From positions 1-64,000 of the forward strand of contig VCMS01000111.1 of the NCBI GenBank assembly GCA_022539475.1: a stretch of 64,000 bases of DNA, given 5' to 3'. The position numbers and the translations under genes are program-made. Numbering within the stretch: the stretch's first letter is position 1; the number at the start of each line of letters is the position of its first letter. The DNA comes from Gracilaria domingensis (Eukaryota > Rhodophyta > Florideophyceae > Gracilariales > Gracilariaceae). Below are positions 45,104-56,605 of this stretch, one piece after another. The notes below the pieces were generated by a model. The model was given only the letters and a program-made list of their open reading frames with translations, was not told where the DNA came from and did not search any database.

Positions 45104-46321
45104 TCAAACGTCGCTTCCATCATCTTCAGCTCTTTCGGGTGCGGTTAGTTTGCCCTCGTACCGACTGCGAAGCTGCAAAGCATACCTCCTTCTATCGAAT
45201 TGCCAGTTACATAGCATTGCGGCGGTAGTGTAGGCGATCGGAAACAAGCCTTTCTCGAACGGCCACCTACCGAGAAATAAACGAAACCGGTTGTTGATGT
45301 ATCCTATCCCCCATTCGTTCACCATGCGCTGTTTCCGTATACAGCTGTTGTACTCGCATCTGTACATCCACGACGTGCTTTCGTTCTTTTTGTACGGCAC
45401 AACAAGATCGCCTTTCCCCGCAAAGCCCATGTCGGCCATCCCGTGCTGTCCCGACGACAGATACAGACTTGTCTCTTGAAAGACTTCAGAAGTAGTGTAC
45501 ATGTTTCGGTCGCTCTCTGCTCCTTTATCGGAGATTTCGATACGTATGAAGCGACCAAACAGATCGCAGAAGACCAAAACAGAGAACGCATGTGCTTTTT
45601 TATAACCATCATAAGCACGCTCTTGTTCGTAGTTGTTTCCTGGCCTCCAACGTTTGTTCTTGTTACCATCCACGAAAAACACGCGCTTCGGAAAGCCAAT
45701 AATCAAACCCTCCATTTCCTCCATACAATCCTCATCAGGCCAACGTATAAGCTTCGGTTCTTGCTCTTCCAAAGTCTGGTAAAGGGCATACAGGACATGA
45801 CGAAAATAATTCGACACAGTTCCTGTCGAAACACTGTAGGCGTATGCCGTTTTCTCGATACCACAACCTCCTTCGTTTGACCCTCCCAAGATATCCAGAA
45901 ACAGAAAAAGCATTGCTTTCGTTGTCAGACGGCGACGGCGCGCAATTCGAGTTTGATCTGGAAACTCACCACGGACGTCCATGGCTTGCGCTAGTTTTGT
46001 GTGTACCATATCATAAAGGGCGTCGAATTCTGGTCTTTCCATATGCACTGTCTTCTGAAAAAGATTTATATCGGGGTCTTGGTCGCAGATATCTCTGTAT
46101 ATGTTGCTTTGGAGTCGTTTGGCGTAAAGCGCCTTCACCCCTGTCAGCGAATTGCCTCTTCCGGGTCGGTGTTCAAGATCGTCATCTGTCTCTGTTGGAC
46201 AGGAGGTTGTGAGAGAGGCACCGAGAGCCGTTCCTTGGTTCACAAGAGTGCGAGTGTGGGCCGCAGTTTGCGACATCTGCTCCAAGAGCAGAAGGAGAAG
46301 AATCAACTTCTTGCCCTCCAT
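45104..46321 (-). CDS. Harbinger-type (DDE_Tnp_4) transposase
   Basis: A full frame of 405 residues starts at the ATG at 46321. It shows RRLTTKAMLFLFLDILGG and a helix-turn-helix-like YAYSVSTGTVSNYFRHVLYA. Then come the three catalytic blocks of the IS5/Harbinger group. FFVDGNKNKRWRP supplies the first Asp, GMADMGFAGKGDLVVPYKKN the second, and RMVNEWGIGYINNRF the Glu. ERAYDGYKKAHAFSVLVFCD is also typical. The length agrees with Harbinger transposases (350-450 residues). No internal break is visible and the acidic triad is complete, so the enzyme could be active. I could not find its terminal inverted repeats by eye. Confidence 0.85.
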   Translation of the reverse strand: MEGKKLILLLLLLEQMSQTAAHTRTLVNQGTALGASLTTSCPTETDDDLEHRPGRGNSLTGVKALYAKRLQSNIYRDICDQDPDINLFQKTVHMERPEFDALYDMVHTKLAQAMDVRGEFPDQTRIARRRRLTTKAMLFLFLDILGGSNEGGCGIEKTAYAYSVSTGTVSNYFRHVLYALYQTLEEQEPKLIRWPDEDCMEEMEGLIIGFPKRVFFVDGNKNKRWRPGNNYEQERAYDGYKKAHAFSVLVFCDLFGRFIRIEISDKGAESDRNMYTTSEVFQETSLYLSSGQHGMADMGFAGKGDLVVPYKKNESTSWMYRCEYNSCIRKQRMVNEWGIGYINNRFRLFLGRWPFEKGLFPIAYTTAAMLCNWQFDRRRYALQLRSRYEGKLTAPERAEDDGSDV

Positions 46322-47380
46322 GACTGAGTTTCCGTCGTGACATGCACTCTATGATTGCCCTAGCATTAATATTGTGTACAGAAACTAAGGGATCTCCCTT
46401 ATTTCAAAAATTCCAAACGGTCTGCATTCAAAGGTATAGCTCTTGCGCTAAGAATGCTTATTTAAAAACCCCTAATTGCTTACCTTTTTCGAATGCAGAT
46501 ATAAATGTAACTTAACTTTTATCAAAGTTTTGAAAACAAAAGCTTCTTGCTACCACATTTGTAGCTATTATGTTAGTTCTAGCGAAATGATACAAAAGTA
46601 TAATTTCATTCTTTTGTGTAAACGTCATATTATTTCACAGAATATGATGTAAAGAAATATCTTTTCTATACAGATGTAAAAAAATATTATGTCATGCATT
46701 TACATAAGCTAAGATATGATCTTATAGTCGAAATGTAAATTAAGGTATTTGTCCTTAGAACAAATAGTCAAGATTAGACAAATGTATTGAGAACTAGGAA
46801 CAGGTGAATGTTTTTTAGCTAGTTGTTGTGTCCTATTTTTTTTATGTATGCAACTGTTTCTGTTGTGGTGTTCATGTGGTCCATTTTTTGTTAAGCATTA
46901 GAAAATCGTTTATAGTAAGCAGGTTGACAAGTTTACACATAGGCTTGAAGCGTTTTGGGTATAGTAATTATTGAAACTGGCAATAAAAAAGGTTGTGTCA
47001 AAGTATGAATTGAAGTAAGGACGTTGCCAAAATAGAACAAGATGTAGAGCAAAGGAGTTGAAGAATTTCGAGAATGATGTCAGGAGATATCTGCTTTTAA
47101 GCAGTGAGTGCAAAGCAGTTTCATAAATCACAACATTTCCGTGCCTAACGTAGGAAGGGCTCCAAAATTGTAATAATAAAGACACAGCATTTGTCTGAAA
47201 ACAATCAATTGACAAAAAGGGTTTTGAATTTGAAAATAGTTTTGGTTTATTAAATTATTTATATTTTGGGTGTAGATGACTTACAGACATGGTTTAAGAT
47301 ACTAATGGGTATAAGGTACATGTGATATCTGTGAAAACGCCATTTTGGTGATGGCGTTGGCAGTGTGGAGTAAACACAAT
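46322..47380. other. AT-rich stretch without a gene
   Basis: About 1 kb rich in A and T, with no frame worth calling. An imperfect inverted repeat (TCTGCATTCAAAGGTA near 46419 and TACCTTTTTCGAATGCAGA near 46481) lies close to the Harbinger transposase start. It may be part of the element's end. Confidence 0.4.
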
Positions 47381-48377
47381 CCGGTAATCAGCGCCTGATG
47401 CATCTCATAATGAGCATTGACCCCCTTGGGTGACGTGGCGCACACTATGAATGGCACCCCCATTTTTGGTTAAATTTCGGAAGAAGTGTGCAGGAACCTT
47501 TATAGGTAGAGGTAGGAATTGGCTCCCGGATACTAGCGGACGCCGGACTTCGTAGCCGACGTGTAGTATATATACTCGAGGTGTACCCACCGGGTTGTGC
47601 ACAGGAACCCTGACACTGGGTCGTACACGTGTTTGAACCTCGAGAGGTGCACACCACAACTGTAATAGTAGTAGCCTAATTCTTGGTAGATTACTATATA
47701 GGCTCGGGCCATCGCGCCCTGGAGCCCACCAAGTAAACTCATCTTAGTCGCGTCCTATCTCCCAGAACCGGGCTATAGATATTGTTGCCTACGTAGGTTC
47801 ACTACTCTTCGCGGAGGGTAACCACGACTGGTCTCGACATATCTACCCCTCAGGGTTCTTAAGGAAGCCTACGCTTGCACCAACTGTCTGGTTTCTTGCT
47901 ACTGTTCAGGTATCGGCTAACGTCCAGCGTCTTGGCCAAGGAGTGGCGTCGCTCTGGACATAGCCCCCTAATTTAGGTACCGCTTCCGCCCCCGTACGGG
48001 TATATTTTGGCCGCACTTTGGTACATCCTTTTGGCACCACTGCGTGGTCATCGCGCCGCTATCGGCCCTGTTTCCGCCGGTTGGCACGGGCCGTTGCTCC
48101 GCTCCGTAGTCGGTTCTTCGTATACACCGTCCACACCGTTGCTTGTTTGCGATCCCATCTTGAGGGCTTTCTATCTCGCTACCGATCTGGGCTCCGCTCC
48201 TTTCCCGGTTTCACCTCTGTAGGTATAGCCAGTCACCGTCTCCGGTCTTACACCCGGCTTGCTTCTCGCTGGAGCACGGACAGAGGGCTGTGTCACTGAG
48301 ACTGCCCATATAGGGAGCAGAACTCGGACATCCTGTGGATCATCCCCATTTCTGGGTTTGCTCTACAGGCTGTTACA
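47381..48377 (-). mobile_element. Likely LTR-element fossil, LTR plus short leader
   Basis: A GC-rich segment can be read on the minus strand as an LTR from 48377 (TGTAACAG) to 47661 (TATTACA). It is 717 bases long with matched TGTAA...TTACA ends and a TATATAG box near 47698. Beyond the end, after a short spacer, comes TGGTGTGCACCTCTCG, which could be a primer-binding site. About 280 bases of leader follow and then AT-rich DNA. No coding part is left. I could not assign the family. Confidence 0.4.
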
Positions 48378-48599
48378 GCCAGAAAGGGCAAAAACGACAA
48401 AGATAAGGTTTGCTCTCGTAGAGTACCAGTCCAATCGGACGAAGAAGCACTAGCCAAATATAAGCTTACGTAGATAGAATACGGCAGAAGACAAACAAAA
48501 AAAGCACGAACACAAGAACAATGGAGGGACACTAAACGATAGGAAAAGAGATAAAGAAGAACGAACAAGAACAATTTATGTATTGAGATATAAATAGAA

Positions 48600-50093
48600 A
48601 TGTGTCACAACCTGACAATGAAAAGAGAGACCTTTGCTCTAAAACATAGTATTGTACTTCTTTCTAAGTCTCGGACGATGACGGCGGCTCTTGTACTGGA
48701 CGCGCAGATCGTGGGCTTTAAAGAACCGGATGTCGCAAGCCTTGCAGTGGATGTCCAGCTCGATATAGTTTGCACGGCGAAAAGCTCTGCGATGGCGGCG
48801 GCCGGCTTGATGTACTTCAAGCTGGCGCTAGCTCTTGATATTGATGTCACAGACACGACAGCGTTTGAAGATTCGCTTACGCGGCGGAGAGTTACGACGG
48901 CGCTTCTTCTTCTGAGTACCGCGAGAGATATGACCCTCGCGTGGCCCGTCAAGAGGCTGCACAGCAGACTTCTTTATCTGCGGAACGGGATAGGAGAATT
49001 CTTCTAGACGCTCGTCCGAGTCACCCACGGACGAATACTCGCTGGATGAAACGAAAGACCTTGGCACTTGATGCGAAACAAACAAGAAGTTAGTAATGAC
49101 ACAAAATGCCAAAAGAGCAGCTGAGAACAACTTACTCTTAAAAGATTGACTCAAGGCCGTAGGGCAATAGGAAACTTACTCCGTATCATACAGTGTGTCT
49201 AGGAACAACAGGTGCAAAGCAACACTATGTGAAGAACAGAATTGAAACACGAAAGAACCAGTGCAACCAGAGTCGAAGGCCGAGATAAAAAGCAAGAGAG
49301 CAGGCGCAAGCAGGTAGGCCCACTAATCAACAAAGGAACGAAGAGAGAAAACAACAAAGACAATCGCGGGCGGTGAAACAGGAAAGAACGATAACGAAAA
49401 GAAAGACAAAAAGAAAGACTACCACAGGGAAAACGGAGAGACGAGAAACTAATTAGAGCCGACTACGAAAGATATAGCCACGCGTGCACAAGCCTCATCC
49501 AAAGGTAGGGTAGTGCGGACGCTTTGCAGACCCCCACAAGATGCGCCCAGACCAGGAGCTGTGTGAATAGCAAGGAGCGTTGCCTGGCGGTGAGACCAAG
49601 CCGCAAAAGAGGAAGAGTAAGAGAGGTTTAGTATTGGAGAGGGAAGGTTGAGACGACAAAAGGAAGAGAAAAACAAGATGAAAAGAGAAGGTGGAACAAG
49701 GTTGTCGTAGAAAAGGTGGTGTGGTCAAAGTTAAGTCGAAAACGACTGTTTTGGTCTTTTGATGCCCAACACTACTGTCGATTTTATGCGAAAAGTTACG
49801 GTACGGTTGGCTTTGCTAATCTCTGTGTCGTATAAACCTGTTTTAACTATAGAAGAAGTAAGCGTTGGATACGTTTTAGCGCATATGCAGCCACAGAAAG
49901 CGTTTACGCGACGCGGTGCATAGCGAGAAATGCAAGGGTACTGGCGCAAGCTTAGACGTTTTTTGGTAGTGACCACGAATTTGGCATGTGACCGCCACTA
50001 AGGTCGGGCGGTTAGCGTTGGTAGCGGTCGCTGGCGTTTAAGTAGACTATTTCATGTCGCACAGCTTGGAGTGCGCCGCATTCTGGCTACACG
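48600..50093 (-). mobile_element. LTR-element fossil related to the one at 15500, with finger-bearing frame
   Basis: The LTR (about 50093-49270, minus strand) aligns along its length with 15500-16312. After TGGTTGCACTGG, at the place of the primer site, comes a coding stretch with SFKSKLF and FVSHQVPRS, matching the other copy. A basic segment follows (QKKKRRRNSPPRKRIFKR) and then two finger-like blocks beginning CRVCDINIKS and CKACDIRFFKAHDLR, each of the CxxC-x12-H/Q-x5-H type. No pol is left. It has a few breaks and appears old. Confidence 0.5.
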
Positions 50094-50399
50094 CAAGGTA
50101 GACTTTGCGTAGAAAGCTAACTAAACCTAAATAGAATTAACTACAATGCATTTTAAACTATATTCTATATTCCAGCTGCGTTCGGTACAACGCGGCAGTG
50201 TAAACAAGTACACTTGTCAAGAAACTTTACCGTTTGCCTGGCTCCAATATTCTACCTTCCTGGTCAAGACATTGTAGAACATGAGCTAATGTGGAACATC
50301 AGGATTTACGAGGCTCTAATGTGCAATGAATGACCCGCAGTAGCCTTCCTAGCTTCCCTAAAAGCCTAGAAAAGATAAGTTGCGCAAGGACAACACACA

Positions 50400-51740
50400 G
50401 TCAAAGTTATAGACGAATGAAGCTTATATCACTAGTTAACGCTGTATTCTCTACTGCTATACTCGCATATCACTTCAGACGTCTCAAAGAAGTGCGACGT
50501 GCTTATTTCAAACCTTACGCAGGCGAAAATGCCGCAAACCGGATGTGTAAAGCGTACTACATTTGTACGCATCATGAAGTTTATCAAACGTCTTGCTAGA
50601 ACGGCATAAGCTCATTATGCTTGCATCGTCTATGAGGCGGCGAAGCTTAAGGCACAAGCGAAGAGCAGAAATATTTGATGCCATCAGATGTCAGAAACAC
50701 ACCGCTATCGCACTTATAAAAGATCGTAAGCCCATTTAATCTATTTATCGTCTGAGCATGCTATCGAATGGCACAATTTGTCTACTAGAAGAGAAGATAA
50801 TGGAAGCTAAACAGAAAAAACTCGAATATGATGACTGGCTTTATGACCTAAAAGTAGGTCGTAACACCGTGCTAACGTAACCAGAGAAAAGACTACTTGT
50901 AGACCGATTCAAGAAGATAGGAGACCATGGCTTTTTGTGTTGTAAGAAAACATTAAGAGCCATACCCGCAGATATCGCGAAAGACGGAAGCAATATCTTT
51001 TCGAATAGTACATTCTCGAAAGATTGGATTAGATCCTTTCGTGCGCGCCATCGAGATAAAACGTTTCGGAGAATGGAAAAAAGAGAAGGCGTAAAGATAG
51101 ACCTTAAAATTTCGAGCATGTGAAGATATTGGTCAATGCCTTGACATTCTGTCAGAAAAACAATCTAAACATTCTCAATGGCCCTGACACAGTTTGGAAC
51201 ATGGACAAAATGCAGGTTTGCATTAATTCAACAGAGACAGAAAAAGATTTGGTCAGTGCCACCACACACCACTGCGGCATGAAATTGAAGTGTGATAGAC
51301 AGGAAAAACATCTTACTGTCGTTGTGATTGCCTCTGCATTTGGTCGCACATTGCCGCCATTCTTTATTTTTCAGGGTACAAACCAAATGAATTGCTGGTT
51401 GGATTTCCTTATGCCCGAAATATTTAAAGACGAATGCGGTATACAACATTGGCTTGCAATTGAAAAGTGGCTGCCCGAAGGGAGTTTCGTGGTAGGCAAT
51501 GAAAAAGGCTCTGTGAGAGTGGAGTTAATACCGTTCGTGATTGACCACATAGTGCACCACGCGAAAGAGATTCTCGACAAAAAGAAGATCCTTCTAATGT
51601 TGGACGGCCACAAGTCTCGAAATGGATATGTGTGGCTAAAAAAAGCTAAAGCGGCAAACATTGAAGTAATAATTAGCCCCGCTAAAACTTCATGCCGTCT
51701 GGGAATCCCAGGAGCACAGGGTAGAACGATACTGTCCTGA
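50400..51740 (+). pseudogene. Pogo/Tigger-like transposase remnant
   Basis: Upstream frames are broken, but 50935-51123 reads FSKDWIRSFRARHRDKTFRR, the CENP-B type DNA-binding helix of pogo transposases. The next frame, 51120-51740, is the DDE_1 core. It has TVWNMDKMQVCI with the first Asp, VVVIASAFGRTLPPFFIFQG, and KILLMLDGHKSRNGYVWLKK with the second Asp, followed by EVIISPAKTSCRL. The usual LQPLD block with the third Asp is missing. The frame ends 58 bases before the ATG of the next host gene. The gene is therefore truncated at the C-terminus and interrupted upstream. I find no terminal repeats. Confidence 0.65.
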
Positions 51741-51798
51741 TGATCATGCACCTCTGTTGGCCTGTTTGGAGAGGGTGATTTTTGCCGGGGCCAAGAAG

Positions 51799-52665
51799 AT
51801 GCCATTAGTTTTGTTTGTAGCGTCTACCCCACTTCCAACGGTTCTGAACAAACGATGTTCGCATCTGTCTTTGCGCACGGCCCCCATAGCTTCGCAAGCT
51901 GGGGTGGTGGGTGCAACTGGAGGACTGGGGAAAGCTATTGTAAAACGCCTTTTGGACAGCACTCGACTCTCTTCTTCAACTGTCACTTCCGTGAACGCTT
52001 TTGTGCGAGATCCGCAGAAGGCGAACAAGTTCTTACCGTCAAATGAACCCGCACTTGTTATTACGAAACTCCCAGCTTCTGAAGATATTGAAAGTTTACG
52101 AAACGCGTTTTGCGGTGTTTCGTATATGATTGTTTGCGTGGGGACAACGGCATTCCCAACGAAGGATTGGCGAAACGGGAATACGCCCTCAGCAATTGAT
52201 GATGTAGCTGTCTCTCAATGGCTGAAGGCCCTCGACGAGCGGTGCATACGCCGTATTGTGTATGTTTCATCGATTGGAGTGGCACGGAAGTCTTCTTTCC
52301 CATACTTCATTTTGAATGCGTTTGGCGTACTTGACGCTAAGCAGAAAGGTGAGTCGCACGTGCTCGACGCTGCCAGGCGTTTGTCATGCGCGTATGCAAT
52401 TTTACGTCCCGGCAGACTTGTCGGTGGACCACACACAAACGTTGGTGCCTTGAGAGCGGAACCGAACCCGAGTAAACTGAACATACAGATCGAAATGGGA
52501 GATTGCGTAAACGGGGAAATCAGCAGATCTGCCACAGCAGAGATCGCAGCTATTTCCGCCGTTTGGGATGATACAAAGGATCTTGACATGTGTTTTGTGA
52601 ACACAGCTGGCGAAGCTCCCAACGCAGAGCAATTACGAGAGAAAATGAAAACTTGCGAACTGTGA
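51799..52665 (+). CDS. NAD(P)-binding Rossmann protein, probably plastid
   Basis: Of 288 residues from the ATG at 51799, the first 35 or so (MPLVLFVASTPLPTVLNKRC) are poor in acidic residues and look like a transit peptide with a Phe near the start, as in red algal plastid leaders. Then comes GVVGATGGLGKAIVKRLL, a GxxGxxG dinucleotide-binding loop, followed by NAFVRDPQKA. IVYVSSIGVA and a long C-terminal part complete an atypical short-chain dehydrogenase fold (NAD(P)H-binding, PF13460-like). Plant relatives are plastid-located and some act with the import or electron-transfer machinery; the substrate here is unknown. No introns are needed. The open frame extends upstream through a TTG, but the ATG is the first normal start. 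A pogo remnant lies 58 bases upstream, which leaves very little room for a promoter. Confidence 0.75.
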   Translation: MPLVLFVASTPLPTVLNKRCSHLSLRTAPIASQAGVVGATGGLGKAIVKRLLDSTRLSSSTVTSVNAFVRDPQKANKFLPSNEPALVITKLPASEDIESLRNAFCGVSYMIVCVGTTAFPTKDWRNGNTPSAIDDVAVSQWLKALDERCIRRIVYVSSIGVARKSSFPYFILNAFGVLDAKQKGESHVLDAARRLSCAYAILRPGRLVGGPHTNVGALRAEPNPSKLNIQIEMGDCVNGEISRSATAEIAAISAVWDDTKDLDMCFVNTAGEAPNAEQLREKMKTCEL

Positions 52666-53878
52666 CAGACAGACAATTCTCGAAGGTAGCAGAGGGTATA
52701 GGATGTTCAGGCCAATAGGCTAGTAGTCAAACTTCTTTTTTCTGGGGAAGAATTCAATCTTCTCGCGTTTGCCGCGTGACCTGGAATTCATGCTCCGCAG
52801 GTATCTGGTTCATAGGTGCAGAAGGAGATTCATGGTTTCTACCCGGACAAAGTTGCAGTTCGTTCTCAATCCAATCATCCTAATCTGGAAGAACAATGAG
52901 GATAGATATGAATCGCATAGTGGTCTGGTGTAGAGTTTTGGTTTGACAAGCCGATAGGATTACGTCACGGCAGAGTTTTTTTGAAGCAAACAACTGGTGA
53001 CTGATGCAAATCATTGCAAGAAGTGAGTGGGTCAAGAAGAAACCAGGTACATAGAAGCCACCATAAACCATTGGTTTTCACAGAGTTCTCTCTCTCTCCC
53101 GTCCAATGAGAAGAAAGTCCATGACATGATTGCGGCGCTCGAAAGTGTAGGGTAACACGACCAGTTATATGAAGGTGTTTTGCTCACTTGGCTGCTTTCA
53201 CTTCCTTGGCTGCTTGCACATCCTAAAAGTTTAAATCCAGGCATGTTGCTCAATACAAGGGGAACTGACCATGCGGGAAGAAATGACTTTAAAATCCAGA
53301 GGCTGAATCAGTTCAGCCTCAATAAGAGCGGACAACGACGAAGACTTTGCAAAAGCTATTGCTCATCCAGTTCATAGTCCTGATTGATATATATTATTAA
53401 GTGAGCAGGTATTTGTCTTCTCGTTTCCTGTGAAGGCAAGTTTGCCATGTGCTCTAACCTGGAGACGGGCCAAGGACTGTAGTATACCAAATAGCCTCAC
53501 AACCCAAAGTAACTTGCCTCTGTGCTTGGCAGCAGGCGCCAACTAAATGCAGTCCTAACGCCACGAGAAGGAGACGGCATCTCATGCGAAAGCATCATCA
53601 TCGGGATTATCATCCAGCTGCTGCTGATCCGTAGAAAAATCCAATGAAGTGCGCGAATTTATGTGCTGCGGCTAGATCCCACAACAGGTGGAAAACAAGA
53701 TCAATGATTAAATATGTCGTACGCGATTTCTCAGCAGTAGGTGTGGGGGGGTGTAGGCGGCAAAGGAGTCGAGGGGTGAAGGGCTTTCATCCCAACGAAT
53801 ATCGTCCTTGAGTTTCGTTTGAAGTATCCTTCACGCTCAGATACTGAAGTCTTTGAAGCGCAACTTTTCCCGTCGACC
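52666..53878. other. Intergenic gap of 1.2 kb
   Basis: No gene is visible. Frames are short and without motifs. A GTGGGGGGGTG run lies at about 53742. The stretch 53700-53878 should contain the promoter of the Cgi121 gene. Confidence 0.4.
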
Positions 53879-54606
53879 ATGCGATATAAGCTCCATCCCC
53901 AGGACGCCAGTTCGGCGGAGATTCTGCTGTTTCGGAATGTATCCAACGCAAAGGATATTCTGTCTCTTACTCTCACCGGTGAGATACCCGCTGCTCTTCT
54001 TCAAGCTCGATTGGTACGTCGATTGACTCTGACACAGCATAGCTTTTTGGAATTGAAGCTAACCTACCAAGCGGCGTATCGCCCATCCCGATGATTGATT
54101 TTCTTTGACTGTGCCTTGTGGCAGGTTCCAGATCTGTTTCCCGCTCTCATAGCTGCTTCTAAAGCAGTTCAGGATGGTAAGTGGGTCATGAAATAACAAA
54201 AAGAACAGAAGTTCATGCTCCATTTATTCTAACCTAAGTCTCTTCTTGGCACGTTTCCACCTCCCAAAAAGAGCGTGCTGGTACAATGAGTACACGAAAC
54301 TTATTCATTGAAATTATATATAATCTGTCGGGAAGCAGAAACATCGGCAAAGCGCTCAAAACTTTCGGCATCAAAGACGATACAACTGACATTCTGGTGA
54401 TTGTTCCCAATCCTCAGGATGGCGTTGTAGAAAAGATCCGCCGATATATCAAGGCTGAAGAAAAGCCAGCCGCCGGAAATTGCTTGAAGCATATCGTGGA
54501 CGAGAACACAGTGAAAAAGGTGTATGGGATTTCGGAGATGGAGTTAGAGTGTGGAACGCTAGTTGACTCAGTTGTCACGAGAATGGCCTGCAGAGATGTC
54601 AAATAA
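53879..54606 (+). CDS. TPRKB: KEOPS complex subunit Cgi121/TPRKB, three exons
   Basis: The predicted protein has 173 residues, close to human TPRKB (175). Exon 1 (53879-54013) encodes MRYKLHPQDASSAEILLFRN, then VSNAKDILSLTLTGEIP. Exon 2 (54125-54176) encodes VPDLFPALIAASKAVQD. Exon 3 (54272-54606) holds YNLSGSRNIGKALKTFGIKD, then TDILVIVPN and VKKVYGISEMEL. These follow the Cgi121 pattern of an A-x-x-x-A helix, a NLS.s.nI..aLk.FGi block and a short C-terminus. Introns (111 and 95 bases) have GTACGT and GTAAGT donors, CTAACC branch points and AG acceptors, and splicing keeps the frame. Cgi121 binds the kinase Bud32/PRPK and delivers tRNA to the KEOPS complex, which makes t6A37 in ANN-decoding tRNAs. 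It acts in the cytosol and nucleus. The gene converges with the DUF2009 gene 109 bases away. Confidence 0.85.
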
Positions 54607-54715
54607 TTCTCAATGTTCTTCTCGAACCCCCATTTCTCTCGACAGTCGGAGTTCAATACCGAACAACTGATTGGTAATTCGTCTTCGTAGCTCATTGCGA
54701 TCAGAGTATGCTCGC

Positions 54716-56265
54716 TCAAAAATCACCATCAAACCCAGTAAAACCTGTGAGCAAAAACAAAGGCCAATACGCCTTCTTTTCAACATCACTGCACCAATTC
54801 CAAGCACTAGTTAGGCGTCCGTCAATACACGAACCAGCACTGAACCAGTCGCTTGCACCACTACCATCAAACGCATGTCTGAAAAAATCCCTTAGGATTA
54901 GTTTCCGGGCTTGTTCCACTCCTCCGAACGTTTCATCGATATACTTTTGAATACTCCTGTCATCCGCAGCAATCTCTCCAATGCGTCGGATGCATGTCGT
55001 CAAGGGCCCCAAAATTCGTTGAACCTGCGCATATTTGTCGATAAAGGTCAAAGCGTTGGGCACATTGTAGTCTCCCAAATGCACGACGGATGAGCCCACC
55101 CACTTTCCGACGCGTTTTTGTACCGTACTCAGAATGTCATACATGGCTCGGGAAACGCTGGGAGCGGCCTGCACTCTATTAAGACCTTGGCCGGTGTTGC
55201 GCAGGTGATAGGGATTCTTGGAATCGAGCAAGTCCTTCTCACTGAGATACCATAGTCTGTACATTTCATGGCACACCTCCCGCCACAACGCCAAGCTCTG
55301 AAAGACATATCGGAATTGTCTGACATGATCATGGGTTAGACGGGCGCCCGCCACGCCCTCTGTGATGGCGATACTATCGCGTCTGTCAGCGGGCCGCTCG
55401 GGCTTAAAGTAGGCGTGAAGATACTTGATCATGGTATCGCACGGGTCTCGAGCCGCGCGCAAGTAGGCGTTATTGTCGCCAATGGAATACAAGCAACGAC
55501 GCACTTCATCCTCATCAAGAAGACGACCATTTTTGTAGCGCTTTGCGAGCGTTGATACAGCGTGTTCCTTGGCCTGAATCTCGCGCTGCACGGTGCGCCT
55601 CGACTTTCCGTGCGGGATGATTTCAGCAGTGGCCTTCTCAATCATAGGATCACTCAAAAGCTCAAGACCGCCGCGCTCTTCCAAATACGAGGCGACGGTC
55701 ACGAGTGGCTTGACGCACGAGAAGTCCAGAAGGCGCACGATTTCGGGGTTGACAGAGTCCTGCAACATGTGGATGAGCTTGCCGTAGGTGTCACGGCTCT
55801 TCTCCGGATTGGCCACCTTGTGGCGGCGCGCAATCTCGAAGGCGGCTTGAAAGAAAGGCTGGTTGTCGGCAAAATCGCGATCCTTGACGAGTTTCTGGCC
55901 CTTGTTATAGTCCATGGCGACGGCGAGACCGGTGAGGATGGAACACAAATCGCGAATCTGCGCGTGTATTCTCTGCCTCGTCTTCATGCGCGAGGTGGCC
56001 AGGACATCGACCACGTCGGTGTACTCGCTGACGTTGAGCGCGGCCTGAACCAAGCGCAGGATCTTGCGGTCGGACTGGGACAAGCGCAGCGGGATGAACT
56101 TTGCCCTCTCGGCAAACGAGGACGAAGGGCGCGGGTGCAGGGCCGCATGGCCATTCTGACGCTGGCTCAGGGGGGAGTCGCTCGCGTCGTCGTAGTGCTC
56201 CATGCTGACGTCGTGCTCGTCGTCGTCATCCGAGGCGGCAGGCGCGCGCGCGTCGGCGCGCTGCG

Positions 56266-56305
<40 letters not shown>

Positions 56306-56605
56306 CGCAGTGTCAGGACCGACGCGGGCGAGCGCGGGGCCGCGAATCTGGTCGAGCAGGGTGACGAGCGCGTCGGCCAGCACGGCGGGGTCGGTCTCGG
56401 CGCGCCACTGCTGCGAGCTCTTCTGCAGCACGGCGTCGAAGGCGCGGCGCGACTGCTCCTGGCGGTCGGCCAGCGCCTCGATTTGGGCGTCGTCCAGCGC
56501 GCGCGCGTGCAGCACGCCGTTGGGCGAGGCGGCGGCCGGCAGCGCGTCGTCGAGCACGGCGGACAGCTCGCCGGAGCGGCGCGGGCGACTGTCGGCGCCC
56601 ATCAT
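54716..56605 (-). CDS. DUF2009/UPF0652 family protein
   Basis: The frame encodes 629 residues from the ATG at 56605. A low-complexity N-terminus with a run of 12 prolines (residues about 106-117) precedes the conserved part, from about 170 to the end. Landmarks are LSQSDRKILRLVQAALNVSE, DRDFADNQPFFQAAFEIARR, YGKLIHMLQDSV, DPCDTMIKYLHAYFKPERP and VHLGDYNVPNALTFIDKYAQ. I know these from the DUF2009 (PF09418) family, which is spread over plants, fungi and protists and has no established function. The length fits that family. The first 500 coding bases are extremely GC-rich, unlike the rest. The sulfotransferase gene lies upstream on the same strand, 300 bases away. Confidence 0.85.

Noticed and set aside
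44457-45107. 216-codon minus frame, Cys- and Ser-rich, opposite Harbinger ORF1
   Set aside because: It is the antisense of a real charged coiled-coil region; no motif of its own.
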